A stretch of DNA of 64,000 nucleotides, from positions 12,513,019 to 12,577,018 of the forward strand of contig NC_135569.1 of NCBI RefSeq assembly GCF_964340395.1, given 5' to 3'. The notes beneath the pieces are model-generated. The model did no database searches and had not been told where the DNA came from. It saw only the letters and a program-made list of their open reading frames with translations. This document shows positions 1 through 13,690 of the stretch, one piece after another; position 1 is the stretch's first letter, and every line of letters begins with the position of its first letter. This DNA is from Glandiceps talaboti. Taxonomy: Eukaryota > Hemichordata > Enteropneusta > Spengelidae. The position numbers were made by a program, and so were the translations under genes.

Positions 1-2396
1 TATTGAAGTTCATTTTGATATTGTCGTTTTTGAAGAAAATATCAAAGAATACCGGCATCTGATGGGGATTCTAAGGCATATGAAAACTTTATTAAAACTG
101 AACTGTCTTAGGGAAAAAGACACGAATATCTACAATATTGTCAAATATGATGTTACCAATAATTTTAATAAAATAATGACTTTGATATTGTCATTGACTG
201 ACTGTCTGTAAGCTATGTTATTTGCAATAAATGATATCACATTCACGTAATGGAGTTAATCACCATCGTCGTCGTCATCAACATCATCATCATCTTTATC
301 GTCATCAGAATATATATTTTAACACGATGACGTATTTTGATGTTATATACACGTGTGAACTGACCTCGCAGCAACGAAGGTATAGTCAATAATATTTCAA
401 CAGAGGTACAAAGTATAAATGTAGTATCACCTTAGAAATATTTCACATTTGAAATAGACATTTAAAATCTGGAAAATCTGTGCCCCCCTTTCACGTATGA
501 TTTAAAAGGATGTATATTGGCCAGATTTGTGTAATTGAATGGAGCCATAATTTACAACATTGGTCGCTAACTTAATTTAATTAAGTGAAGTGCGTCAATG
601 TAAAATTAAAATCGAACGAGTGCGTTAATGAATTTAAGCGCTGATACTGAAAGATGGTTTTAGCAGACACCTAGTCGCCATACATATTGTATTTTTTGTA
701 CAATTATCAGTTGGCAACGAGAAAGTAGGAACTAAATATTCATAGATGCTATCCTTGAGAGATATTGAATGACGTACAGTCAGATGCAATTAAGGGATAA
801 CATTGCCATTGCTATTGCTTCCTTTAGGATGGGATTTTATATTACAGCAGAAACAGGGTTAGTGAGGTGTTGCCATGATGGAACACGACAGTTAGTTTAC
901 TGAAAAATATGTTCTAACCCAAATTAAACTTATACAGAAGTTCTCCACACAGTTGGGATGTAAAAGCGGAGAAATGGTGACGTTTAACAGTAAACATCTG
1001 AAGACATTGAGATCACCCATTTTGTGATCATCTTAACAGAAACCTTGTTTCTACTGCACTGTTAAAAAATAACGATGCTTGAAATCTCTTCTAGATGTGG
1101 TTAGGTTCAGGAGCTTGCTGTTTGTGTGGTGCCTCTGTTATGGTCATTTTGGAGTTGAACTGTATTACTTTATGTAAAAATAACATTATGTCCCATCACT
1201 GAAACGCCATGCCAACTGTTAGACTGCCAGGCAGTCTACCCAAACTTCTTGGAATCTCTAAAGCACCAACTTTCGTAACCTTTTGGGTGAAGATATGATT
1301 AAAGATAAATACTCCACATGTCATAATTTAAGACTCAGATCACCATTTGGTGGTCTGAGAATGAGGACAACGCTTTGTGTCATTTGAAAATCTATCAAAC
1401 TATTCTTACAATGGAAACCAGGTGTCGACTCGGAGTTAAAACCAACGCCGTCTCGCTCAACAAAAATCATAATTACATTACTACGTGTTATCGTCTGGCA
1501 TGCCAAAAATTCTGACAAAAATTATCGTCTGGCATGCCAAAAATTCTGACAAAAATTATCGTATTATCAGTATTGCTACATTCTTATCAGATTATGGCCA
1601 ACTCGAACATATTGTAACAACTTTTCTAGGCATTTGAAATGATCGAACTATAACAATTGTGTTTTTATTTCTGTAGCACCAGGCCATAACATTTAGCAGT
1701 GCCAAATTGATTTTTCTCGAAGCAGACGATAACATTTAGCAAGTAAGATAGATTAGTTAGTATAAGATATTCGCCAAGCCAGAAATGTAGCAGTGCTTGA
1801 AAGAATCTAGCCATACAACGTCCACTCAACTGGTTTCCATTATCATTAGTACTGTGTCCATGTAGCATATGCAAAATATAATAGCCTAGCCAGCTATGGC
1901 AGATTAACAGTTGCGAATGCGCATGTTCACTGCTTCTGTTTGTATGGTTTTTTGAACATAGACGGCTTAATGGCGTCATATTATATCGAGTATCAGGTGG
2001 AACTGCTTACTTTAGGCTAGAAATCATTATATGTTTGCACTGTAGAATGTAAAAAGGATTTTTTCCACGTCTCAAGAACATAATGGTTTTGGGAAAATAT
2101 CATGTCAGTTTGAAGATGTTACACATGCTCTATCACTGAACAATGGACCCAATGTCGAGAATTTTACATAATTTTTACGTGAATAAAAACCGGCAAGCTA
2201 TTACTGAAATGGAATGATAAATTATTGAAATAAAATAAGATGTAGTGTAATTTATCCTGTAGCTCAGAGAAGAACTTAGATGAGATGATATGAGATGCGT
2301 AAATGTCAAGGAACAGATATTCTTGCATGCCCTGGAAGCCCATGCAGGTAATTAGTTGAAAAAGAAATATCGTTGCGACAATTTGTGGTTATGTAA
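1..2396. other. Gene-free stretch
   Basis: AT-rich DNA in which I see no exon. All reading frames are short, with no family resemblance and no splice-site context. The only structure noted is the 34-bp tandem duplication at 1488-1561. Confidence 0.6.
1488..1561. repeat. 34-bp tandem duplication
   Basis: A unit beginning TTATCGTCTGGCATGCCAAA occurs at 1488 and again at 1522, identical over its length, followed by a six-base start of a third unit. The lack of divergence suggests a recent slippage or repair event. Confidence 0.9.
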
Positions 2397-2397
2397 A

Positions 2398-2473
<76 letters not shown>

Positions 2474-2590
2474 CGATGATGATGATGATGATGAGGAGGA
2501 GGAGGAGGAGGAGGAGGAGAAGAAGGATGATGATGATGATGATGATGAGGAGGAGGAGGAGGAGGAGGAGGAGGAGAAGGAGGAGGACGA
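2397..2590. repeat. Trinucleotide microsatellite (ATG)n / (GAG)n
   Basis: About 190 bases of ATG repeats alternating with GAG blocks. Open frames across it (poly-Met, poly-Arg, poly-Ser, poly-His) are artefacts of the repeat. Confidence 0.97.
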
Positions 2591-3555
2591 TGCCAAGTAC
2601 AACGATAATAATGACAACCACAGCAAATACAATTGATGATGCTAACGCCATCATTCAAACTTTTTCCACGAATTTCCATACATTAATAATCCATAGCTTT
2701 TCATAAAGAAAATCGTATTATAGGAATTGGAAATAAGTTATCAACTAATAACATACGATATACACGACAAACCTAAATCAATACCCTTCTGAATAACCAA
2801 GTAAACTGTGCGTTTGTAGTTATGATTATAATGACAATATTATCTTATGAAGGTAAAATACTGAATGTATTGTGCAGTATTATACCGATAGTAAAAAGGA
2901 AGCATGTCTTTGAATAGTGTAATGGCGCTATTCATTCATGTTGTGGCGTGTTAGCAATGTTCGCTGAACTCTTGACCTTTGATAAGGTTGCTTGATAACC
3001 CATCGATGTATCATCAACCCTAATGACAAAGCTATCTCGATAGGGAACGGGATCACCTTAATCTACACCTGGAGTCGATTTTTCAACGACTCATAGCTTT
3101 AATATATTTATTTGATTTTTCGCCGATTATCATGATCCAAAACAGGTACAAATGTGAGCATGCGCTGTATAAAAGTAGCGACTGATTGCTTGTTCCTTCG
3201 ACTTCATTATTGCACATGGTTTGAAGATAAAATACTATATAAATCGTCGTGTGATTCCTCAGAAATCTTGAAAACATTTTATCGCCCGTCTTGACAACTA
3301 TCTACCACCATTAATGTATTAAGCTAAATATTATCATCGGTTACTGTAAGAAAAATCTTCAGTAACAGTAATATTGCTATATATCTTATCGTCTGGCGCC
3401 ACAAAGAAAATTAGGTACAATTCCTATTGTTTAATTTATTGACTAACCTCAATAAAGTATATGTTGTCACAATGTATATCTTTTGGGTATATATACATGT
3501 ATTTTAATATTCATGCATGAATATGCACTTATTATATACACGTATGTAGTGCAGT

Positions 3556-3586
<31 letters not shown>

Positions 3587-3990
3587 TGTCTGTATATGTT
3601 TCCATCAGTGTGCGCATATTGTGTGGAAGTGGGCCTTTGATTTGAGCTTAGTACGGAAATGTCAAACGGATGTTTCAATAATTTATCCGAGATAGAAAAG
3701 CAAATGTAGGGTATACCTTCCATTACACACGTCACTACCAGACAATATATGAATTAATTGACTTTATGATGTACTCGTGAGGCAGAAATGTATTTTTCAT
3801 GCCGAAGGTGTGTTTTTGTGCGAATTCCTTTATACTACTTGTTGTGACGCTTGTTTGTAATTATATATTTTGAAATTGGATGTATTTGAGGTAAAGCCCG
3901 GGAAGTCAGTAACATCAGTAACATCCTTACTATTTTGAATTAAGTCTGTAATGCTCTGCTACCAATATTGAATCGAGCACTGCTCTCTCC

Positions 3991-4083
<93 letters not shown>

Positions 4084-4794
4084 AATGTTAGGAATTTGGC
4101 CAATACGAACAATCTATGATAGGTCATTATCTTTTTGTAAAATCTACCAATCATGATTTTAGTACTTATTAGTTTTTGATAGCCAATTCATAGAATCCCC
4201 ACTTCTTATCTTCTCAGGGCCATTCATTCATTCATTAATTGCCTCATGACCCACAGCATTCCTTTTTGCGATAATCTTATATACTTACATGTATAAACAC
4301 AAAGTACTGTAACTTTAGGAATTTTTTAAAGTGTTGATATATTGGTAACAGGTCTAGATAAATATTGAAAGTACGTACTATTGACATCAAGGGAATATTT
4401 TTTTTATTTCTGGGAATATTTGCGATCATTTCCATGGATCTCCAAGGAATATTAATTGGTAGTATATCATGGTTATTATAAAGGTACTTTAGTACGTACC
4501 CAATACATACGTATGCACGGTATCTTATACCGTATCGTCTCTTCAGTTTGGAACATCTTGATTAGTTGTCGGGCAAATCGAGTTTACATGACCCGCGGGC
4601 ACGTACGTATGTACGTACGTACACAAAGAAGCAACACCTTGTAAATGTTGGAAATGAGTAGGGAATACGTGTCTCGAATGGTGAGACGAAACCCTTTATA
4701 CAATGTGCAGTAGACTATAAAATGCAATATTCAATAGACTAATCACCAAAGAAAATGATAGTTGAGCTTTGCATAAAACACACTACGTTCATAG
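2591..4794. other. Gene-free stretch with (CA)n and (AT)n tracts
   Basis: No exon is supported. It holds a (CA)n tract near 3554-3586 and a pure (AT)n tract near 3992-4081. The rest is unremarkable AT-rich DNA. Confidence 0.6.
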
Positions 4795-5172
4795 TAATGC
4801 CTAATAAAAAAATTGTGTCGTTCCGATTACACTCAATTTTAGAATAGGTGGGGTAGGTAGATTCTGTATTGTATTTTATTGTATTTTTTGAGGTGTGTGT
4901 GTCTAGGTCATGTAGTTATGTGTTTTGCAAATGGTCTCTCTGTGATATTGGTTTCTTCCCATCACATGTACAGCCATTACAGATATGAAGAACAGTTTTT
5001 CGTTGTCTTTTTATTAGTTGATGTCAGTTTCCGCATCCACTATTTCTGGCGAGACTTCACAGTTTCACCATTTGATTATTTTTTTTCTCGAACATGTAAA
5101 ACAACGTTTAGGGTCGGCAGTGAAAAACTAGGTGGGGTCGGGTAACCGGAACCAAACAACTTTTTTTTTCTA
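4795..5172 (+). repeat. Dispersed repeat family R1, copy 1
   Basis: This block of about 380 bases is clearly homologous, in the same orientation, to 50,805-51,205. Shared landmarks in order are ACTCAATTTTAGAA near the start, GTGGGGTAGG, GATGTCAGTTTCC, ATCCACTATTTCT, GAGACTTCACA, TTTAGGGTCGGC and GGAACCAAACAA at the end. The ends of both copies show a short degenerate inverted match (GCCTAAYAA type), so a non-autonomous DNA transposon is likely. No coding capacity. Confidence 0.75.
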
Positions 5173-6777
5173 TGCCTGATATTTATTTTATCAATAATTT
5201 AAATATAATCATGTTTAATATGCCCAGTTGTCATTGAATCACTTTTAGCTTTTCTACCCAGGACAAAAACAAACACGGCACAATAAAACTAACCATGGAC
5301 AAGAGAAAGTGTTTGGGTTGGGTAGGTTTTAAAGCTTGTGCAAACACAATAATACCTGTTTTATTTCACCGAGTTCTTTTTCATTTCAGAATAATGCGTG
5401 ACCGTGTATTTTCATTAACGTTATCATTTTTTTTCATAGACTTCTATTTGCAATAGTGGAATTATTGGATGTTCAACCACCCAGAACTATGCATGACAAA
5501 GCAATATTTGCCTACAATCATTGGTATTAATCAAGCGTTTGTTACCATGGCATCAGCTTGAACATTGCATCGAGCTTTCTATCTGTTTGGCAAAGTATAA
5601 ATTAACTAGAGTAGTTTACTTATCGGCTATCCAATATCTTAGGTGTGTAGATGGTGTAACCAACTAAACAGCGTGAACGAAAAACAGTCAGCGAGTGTTT
5701 ATTTAGCAATAACTGTATGTTTGCATGTAGTGCTCTTAATTACATGATGGCGGCGTGTATATGGAATTCTGGGATACTACGTTGACGAAAGCGTGCAACC
5801 TAATGATGTATTACATAGGTCCTCATTCTTTTTAATTACTAAATAATTGCACAAATGAAAATAAATTAATGGTGATTATAATAATCTGTCATCTTTCAGA
5901 ACACTGTCCAACTGCGACGGTTTCCATTATGACCTGGAATGACATGATAGCGTGAAGAGATGAATTCTGTCAGTGTTAAACTCCCGATATCAACAAACAT
6001 GACATATTTTAAACATATATATACACTCACCAGTTGAAGCGGCGTTAACACGAAACAAGGAGGTGAAAATTAGTATGCCTCTCATGTTCCCAGCAACAAA
6101 CCTATGTGCATCTGTAGGGCTATACTCCAGTTATGTTACTCTACATGTACAAACCGAATACATCTCCTAAAATTACATGATATAGTGTCCTGCAACGGTC
6201 CGTAACCGGCAATGTTTGTTTATACGTGAACAAAACGTACTCGTCGAGTGATTTGCACTAGACATATAATAAACGGTGAAACAGATGTCGCAAAATTGTT
6301 TGCTTGGAAAGTGAACAATAACAAGGGATGAATGGAGGGTCAGGAAATTCATAAAATAAATATGAAACTGGGCGAACAGCTGGCGTCATAGATGTAAATA
6401 AGGTGAGCGCGTTTTAATGCTATAGTATTCAAGCGGATATTAGTGTGGCCTTTATAAGCATTCAAAACAGTGAATAGTTATTTGATTATTGAATCATTCA
6501 GGGCGTGGTGCAACGGAATGTAGTGATAGTGGTGGTGGGGGGTGGGGTGGCTGTTGTGTTGATGATTGTAAGGACAACAGTAGAGGTTGTTGTTTTGGTG
6601 GTGATGGTGGTGGTGGTGGTGATTGTGATGCGGTGAGGATAATAGTAGTCGTAGTTGATGCAGTTGTTGCTGCTTCAACTGATGGTGTCGTTGTTGTCGC
6701 GGCTGGTGCTGTTGTTGCTAATTCTGATGATTCTGCTGTTTTTGTTGGTATTATCATTACTATTATCATTATTTTAT

Positions 6778-6820
<43 letters not shown>

Positions 6821-7487
6821 ATTGTTATTGTTGACTTTTATGTACACGTGCACACTGCAACATTCTAACTACCTGCTGTACAATATATGACTTAGCATTC
6901 ACAATCAGTGCGTTTCCTACTCTATCTAGTAGTGAAATATAATATATCACATTGCAGTGTAAGCCTCGGGTGTAATGTTGTTTGCGTTCCGTCATGAATA
7001 ATTTGTATTCGCGTACGTAGTATAGCCAAATAGACGTCGTTGTGAATTCGAAGTGAATTGAGGAAACGATGTGAAGTGGTCGACATTGCCGACATACACG
7101 TATTAGTATCAGTCGGTGTTCCGTCAGAAGTTACTCTTAATACTAGATGTACATATGTACGCTAGAATTTATGCAAATTGACATATTATACAAAACAAGA
7201 ATTGGACAGGTATAATTTGATACAATTATGGACACCCCTTCTTTTCTGAATAGTATAAACATTTAGAACCAGGACACAGACAGATTCAAATGATAAATGG
7301 TTTTTGATAGTATCACACCACTGCACTGGGTCTTCGATAGAATCAACAAGATACATTTGATGTTATGAAGTCATGTATGGCATACAATCACTCTATACTA
7401 ATGTATACAGCTGCAATAACATCTAAAGTCCTATATTTCACTCCTCAATCATAAGTTATCAAGCCATATGTTGTGTATGGGAATGTG

Positions 7488-7577
7488 AGGTAGGCAGGTA
7501 GACAGGTAGACAGGCAGGCAGGCAGATAGGCAGGCAGGCAGACAGACACTGACAGACAGGCAGGAAGGCAGGCAGGC

Positions 7578-7645
<68 letters not shown>
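7488..7645. repeat. Tetranucleotide microsatellite (CAGG/CAGA)n
   Basis: About 150 bases of interspersed CAGG and CAGA units. The Cys/Leu/Pro-rich frames on the minus strand are products of the repeat. Confidence 0.95.
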
Positions 7646-8492
7646 GATAAACAGACGAGCACAGGTACAGACATGGTTCATTTCATCGATATAGCGTCTA
7701 CACGCCATCATTCCTAAATGACATAAAAACAATAAAAGCGACACCTATCCATCTTTTTGTTCATGACATATATTGTGACGTCTTCTGTCGGAAAATATTT
7801 AAAAAACAAGAATAAAACTGAGAGGGGGGAGCTGCAGAACACAATTATTGCAACTAAATAAGGAGATTTTGATTTCGAATGTAGTTACAGAGGTAGTCGT
7901 GTCATAGTATCTTTTTCACTCATGGTCTATGTGCTACCCATTACAATAATTTCTAATCTAATTATCTGTCATGGAATGTCGGCCCGTCATGTCGATGGAT
8001 TAATCCTTGTTTACTATAGTGAGTTTGGACATAGATCGCTCAATATTATTAACTCTCTGCACACTGACGATGTGCAGACTTTAACGAGTAGAATGTCAAG
8101 ATTTTCTTGACTAGTGTCGACCATCATTATCCTATTGAACAGTCACAAGCATCACAATAAGCGATCCCGTTGCTATGACAATGAAGTGTACTCGTTGATA
8201 TGCTAGACAATGGCCATTAGATTCGCTCAATTTGTGGTTTGTATATTGCATTGATTTAAGTGGCTCACACAGTTATCGTAGTCGGGGGATTCACCGTATT
8301 CATTTCAACGGATCAGGTTCAAAACATGATAAGTAAACGTAGGGAGTTTAAGCTTTCATATTGTCAGATAGTATATCGATACTACATCGTTAGGAAACAT
8401 AGGGTAGCAAATTTGATTTGCAATAATGTTGACATGTTGCCATCTGTTTTTGTTTAAGAAGAATTGTTTGATCTAGGAGAATTGTAGAAGAA

Positions 8493-8625
8493 TTGTTGTT
8501 GTTGTTGTTGTTGTTGTTGTATCTGCTGTGGTGTGATTACAATAATGTTGACATCCTGGTATATATCTTTGTTTAATTTAGAAGAATTCTAGAAGAACTT
8601 GATGAATTCTAGAAGAATTGTTGTT

Positions 8626-8677
<52 letters not shown>

Positions 8678-8813
8678 TTGTCTGTCGTTGTTGTTACTGT
8701 TGTTTTGTTTTTGTTGGAGGTGCTGTTGGTGTTGGTGATGTAGCTGCTGATGCTGTTGTTGTTGTTGTTTTTGTTGTTATTGTTATTGTTATTGTCGTTA
8801 TTGCTGTTGTTGC

Positions 8814-8851
<38 letters not shown>
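8493..8851. repeat. Trinucleotide microsatellite (GTT)n
   Basis: GTT runs interrupted by short unique segments. The same AGAATTCTAGAAGAA-type flank appears more than once before the GTT runs, so the locus has expanded by local duplication as well as slippage. Confidence 0.93.
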
Positions 8852-8852
<1 letters not shown>

Positions 8853-10061
8853 ATCTGCCGTTGCGTGATTGCAATAATGATACCAAAGTGACACCTATCC
8901 TCGTTTAATCTACAATTCGATTTTTTTCAAGTCCAGACAAAAAGGTTGATAATACCACCGATTATTCCTGTGTTGAACAGTACGCTAATAGTTACGGTTA
9001 TTCACCTCACATTCCACCAATCTCTTTAAGATGATAACAAGATAAAACATCCGATCCGTGTTAGCGATAGAGACTTGTCAAATGTATTTGTAGGCGGCAT
9101 ATCGAAAACTAATAGTCACTGGCCATGGATAGGTGATATATGACTGTGTACACTACATGATGTCAATAGTGATATATCAAATTACTCACCATGATAGAGT
9201 TTGACGCCATCCTTTTAAGAAGATTACTAATATGTGACATTTCCAGATCAACTGTGGGTAAAACCCCTTCATATTTCAAATATCCATTTAAATTAAGTAA
9301 TGCATACTTGCATGTGAAATAAGTCTGTGACCTGTATATCACTGTTGAAGTGAGTTTTTTTGTTCAGACAGCACAGACGAATAAAAAGATGTATCGGTCT
9401 ATATTGGTATTGTCTATGGTATAGATTATTAGTCTTGACTTTATCTAATATATAATTAAATCTAATATGTATACTATATGAAACAGTCTTGTCGTTCTCT
9501 CATTACGTGTGATCATCACACTGAACAGGCAACGTAGTCTCCACTGAACGCAGCAGACGATAAAAGATAATCGTTACAATACCAAAGGTCAAAGGTCGAC
9601 TGCTATAGGAATGAAAGTGGCGCCATTGGCCATACTTTATTTTTGCGAAGAAAAATTGGTTTCCTTACATGGATGTTAAAGATATTTCGTAAGTCTATCC
9701 AGTACATTTTACTGGGATGACCATTTACCGAATGATAAACTGTTTGGTTATCTCCTTATTGTCTCATTGGATGATGTTCGAATTGCAGGGAAAGGTGAAA
9801 CTGTTTGTTTATATCTCATTATTTGGTGTTTTACACGATTAGTCAGTAATAATGACACAGCGCATGCTTGTATAGCGATTTCCATACTCGAAATGGTTCT
9901 CAAAGCATCAACCGTTGCAAAGACCAATAAATGTGCAAGCCCTTATATTTCCTCAACGTACACCCAAGGGAGCAGACAGTCTGTGTTGCCACTTAGCTCA
10001 TATGTACAAATCCTCCACATAATCACATTTTATAGATCCCAAATGTATAGAGTCACATTTA

Positions 10062-10126
10062 CTTTGTTTGTGTTTGTGTTTGTGTTTGTGTTTGTGTTTG
10101 TGTTTGTGTTTGTGTTTGTGTTTGTG
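10062..10126. repeat. Hexanucleotide array (TTTGTG)n
   Basis: About ten consecutive copies of TTTGTG, giving an alternating Phe-Val reading that is not a protein. Confidence 0.93.
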
Positions 10127-11690
10127 ATGGTTTTGATGGTTGTATTGGTGTCGGTTGGAAAAACAGGTGTAAACCTAGCCAGTAGTAGGGTTTGTTAGTT
10201 CTTGTAAATGATTATTAGTTATATGAACGTTTTAACAAATTCCTACCACTTTAGTATACATATTAAATTCGTAAAATAAACTGATGTCAAAACCGTAGGC
10301 CAAATCTCATCCACATCTGAACATTTATTTTTATCAGTTTACAAGAATTCAACCTTAAGAATAACATGGAAATCACAATTTTCTATTCGTATAACAAAAT
10401 AAAAATATACCATATGTGCCAACATCTCAGCTTTGTGGCTATGTTTGCTTTTCTACTGCTCTAGACACATCAGTCCCATGACGTTCATACAGAACAAAGA
10501 AGATGAGGTGTCAATACTACTCAGGCGGTTGAAGATCGCTAATAGATTTACAATGTCGTGACAAAACTGAAGTATCAATGAGACTGATGCGTGAGTATGG
10601 CCGCGCATGAGAAATATCGTTCATTGGTCTGCAATACTAAATACATTTGATCAATCTCTGTACATTCAAATATTGACAATGGTTATGATCACCTTGATGC
10701 ATTAGTACGCATAAATATTGCATCTTGTGGCATTTGTAAAGGTTGTGACTGTTCTCACATATCACAATTTACACCATAAATTTGAAAGTCAAATTAAATA
10801 GGCTTATATCAGTGACGTTTAATGTCAACTTGAACGTCAAACAACATGACGAAGGTCATCTGCACATCATGGTAGAATGTACGTAAGTAGGCGATTACAG
10901 TTGAATTGAGTTGTCATGTACTGATGATGCATATAGGTATATTTCATATATCAGCTAGGACTGTTTATGTTAAGCTTCAAAGCTATGGGAGACTATACAG
11001 AGAAGTTGTACATTCTCATACATTTATTTTAATAGATTCATGAGTCATAGATATTACTTATAAAAATGAGGATGAACCACCATCTGTGATGTAATGTTTA
11101 GGGATATCATAATAGCAGTCATTTAGATTTAATAGAAATAGGAAATTAATCAAATTGTCCAATTTAATCTTCATTGTACACCTACACAACATACCCAATA
11201 TGATAACCTATCAGTAATTTAATATTCACACTAAAAAGGAAATACGGTTTAAATCATTTTATTTCCTTCAAATATATAATTAACTTCGAAAATCGTCTAT
11301 AACGCATCGCATTCGAATGTAAAATTATATGATACTAGTAATGTAACTGTATACTAAACGTTTTTCATTATTTTGTTTCATACACCGGTTTATTGATAGC
11401 TGAACACATCGATATGTGAGTTAGGTACAAATCGAACAATTGGCATATCACCATCATTAACTTAGGACATTCCAGCTTTTCTCCATACATATATTTGAAC
11501 CCTATGAAATCGCTGGTAAGAAGGTGGTAATTATTTTACAAGTACTTCCGGAAACAACACCTGATTTTGAATTTTCCCGGCTTAATCATTCCGGTGATGT
11601 GATTGGCTGGTTGAAGTGGTTAAATTTGCATACACAAACACCTTGTCAAGATTACAGAGGATTAACGATGTTAGTAAACTTGGAGACAAT

Positions 11691-12235
11691 TTAATCTGAA
11701 TCTGAATCTTTGTTGTTTATATAACGCATTACATTTTAAAATAATCACAATGTGCTATACACAACAAACAGGAAAAACAAAACAAACATAAAAACAACAA
11801 AAATACACTATTTGAAAACTTTTTATAATGTCCCGATATAAGGAAAATACTAGTAAAATGAAAACATGCATAAAATAAACAAAATAAAATATCTAATTAT
11901 AACAAACAACATAAAAAGGTAAGTTTTCAAACTTCTTTTAAAATTGTCGAATGATGAAGCAGCACGGATCTGTGATGACAAGGCATTCCTTAGACGAGGG
12001 GTACAGATTGAAAAAAGCTCAATTACCATAAAACATAGTACTACCAATAGGCTGCTGTAAATTAATGGTACCATTGGACCGAGAAAGAAGGTTATGACCA
12101 GTGACCCGTCTTGAATATTCGTTTGGCAATGTAATTTGTAAAGTATTTGTATAACACAACCAATCTGGCACGGGTTTGGCCAAACCATTACTATATTTAA
12201 CGTCCAATTCTGTATTACAAAAAGATGTCACGGGA
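11691..12235 (-). mobile_element. LINE 3' remnant (ORF2 C-terminus and tail)
   Basis: The minus strand encodes the end of a non-LTR retrotransposon ORF2. The peptide SICTPRLRNALSSQIRAAS followed by FDNFKRSLKTYLF matches the usual C-terminal pattern (AP.LWN.LP..IR...S...FKR.LKT.LF) of CR1/jockey-group elements. Upstream, residues of the same domain lie in another frame, so at least one frameshift is present. On the minus strand the element ends in a tail built from GATTCA units (plus strand 11691-11712), typical of LINEs that end in short repeats. Reverse transcriptase is absent. A 5'-truncated, inactive copy. Confidence 0.75.
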
Positions 12236-13611
12236 ATACGCTTTGAACATTTGAACGCACGCCTTCGTCATTTTGACTGTCATAGATGTCCGGAGAGAAC
12301 CGCATCACTCTTTACTCAGAATGCGACTTTTGTAAATTTACATATCACTTTAACGCTTGTGTTTCGGATCTCTTTCTCATATTACACCGTGTAATGGCTT
12401 TTACAGGAAACGGGTCGTTTATTCCCACGCTTACTGGTTTGGTATTACACCGGAAAATAGCAAGTAAACATTGAAAGTTAAATTTTGATATAAAGTCGAA
12501 GTGTTAATATGACTAAATGCACTTTCCTGAATATTCCATCATTCCATATATTTAGATTATGGCCGAGTTATATAGATTACATCAGTGAGTAATGAAATAA
12601 AGGTATGCATAAGCTTAAAATGAATGAAATTGTGTTAATTGTGTTATTTTTGGTTTCACTTTTTCTAGTACTACAGAAACTCGATTTTCATCCATAAAAG
12701 AGTTCTATATAAAGCTGTTTATGTACACTAGTCTTTTACTTGAAGCTTTCATGAATCCAACGCTAATCAATTAGTTTTCCGTGGACAAAAAGTAAAATTT
12801 AAAGACAGCTTTTTATCGCGTTGTTCCATTTTTAAGGTTTTTCTAATATGCGTGTTCAATAAATATTGTACAATGTTACGGCTCAGCATGGACGGCTTCA
12901 AAGATCTTCAAAAGACACAATAGTGTAAAACATTCTATTTATGTTCTGCGCACGTTTCGCGTGACTATATACAATGCTATTTGATTGTCGAGGCCTTACG
13001 ATCAAAATCGAGTGCTAGCGCGCACAAGGTTGTCCTTTGCTGACAGAAAATATAAGTAGCAAGGGGCGATGCTATTTCGAATGTAATTGAAAAGAGTCTT
13101 CTTACGTGGTCCAGTAATAAGCTTTCCTTACATACATGATTTGAATTACTCATTTTCTTCTAAACGTATGTCATCTTTCAGAATTTTTTTTCTGGTTCCC
13201 TGCTAACTCATGGGAAATCAATCAACGAAAAACGCAAAGGGAATTGATCGTAAAAGTAACAGTATACTCAGAAAAAGTATCTTTTGATGTGTAGATACAA
13301 AGGTTATTTAACTAGTGTCACCTTGAGCAAGGCTAGACATTCAGTGTTATCGGCGAGTGGTGAAAACATGATGCTCTACTCAAGTATGTGTATGTGAAAT
13401 AAAGAGTTATGTATGTATGTTATGAACTTTCCCCACGTATAACCGTTTATATATCACGCGCGGTTTTGTTCAATTATATTCAGAAATGTTCAGGTTTTAA
13501 CCTAACATTTCTGTATCTCGCCGATTGTTCCTTTGAAAAAGAATATTTCTTCGAAACGTCGGATTTAACAGCTATTAATACGGACTGATTTATAAGTTCC
13601 ATATGCATTTC

Positions 13612-13639
13612 TATGTATGTATGTATGTATGTATGTATG

Positions 13640-13671
<32 letters not shown>

Positions 13672-13690
13672 TGTATGTATGTATGTATGT
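13612..13690. repeat. Tetranucleotide microsatellite (GTAT)n
   Basis: Nearly pure GTAT units with one phase break. Confidence 0.95.

Larger units (their letters stand above)
5173..11690. other. Gene-free stretch rich in microsatellites
   Basis: No exon is supported. Low-complexity tracts are GGT/ATG-type repeats at about 6520-6825, CAGG/CAGA tetranucleotides at 7488-7645, GTT repeats at 8493-8851 and a TTTGTG hexanucleotide array at 10062-10126. Long frames here (for example the one ending near 10198) are driven by these repeats. A DR1-like AGGTCA A AGGTCG lies at 9586-9598 with no gene nearby. Confidence 0.6.

Noticed and set aside
2306-2706. Overlapping frames rich in Met, Ser, His or Leu
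   Set aside because: They are six-frame readings of the ATG/GAG microsatellite.
9586-9598. AGGTCA A AGGTCG, a DR1-like site
   Set aside because: One mismatch and no gene nearby; likely chance.
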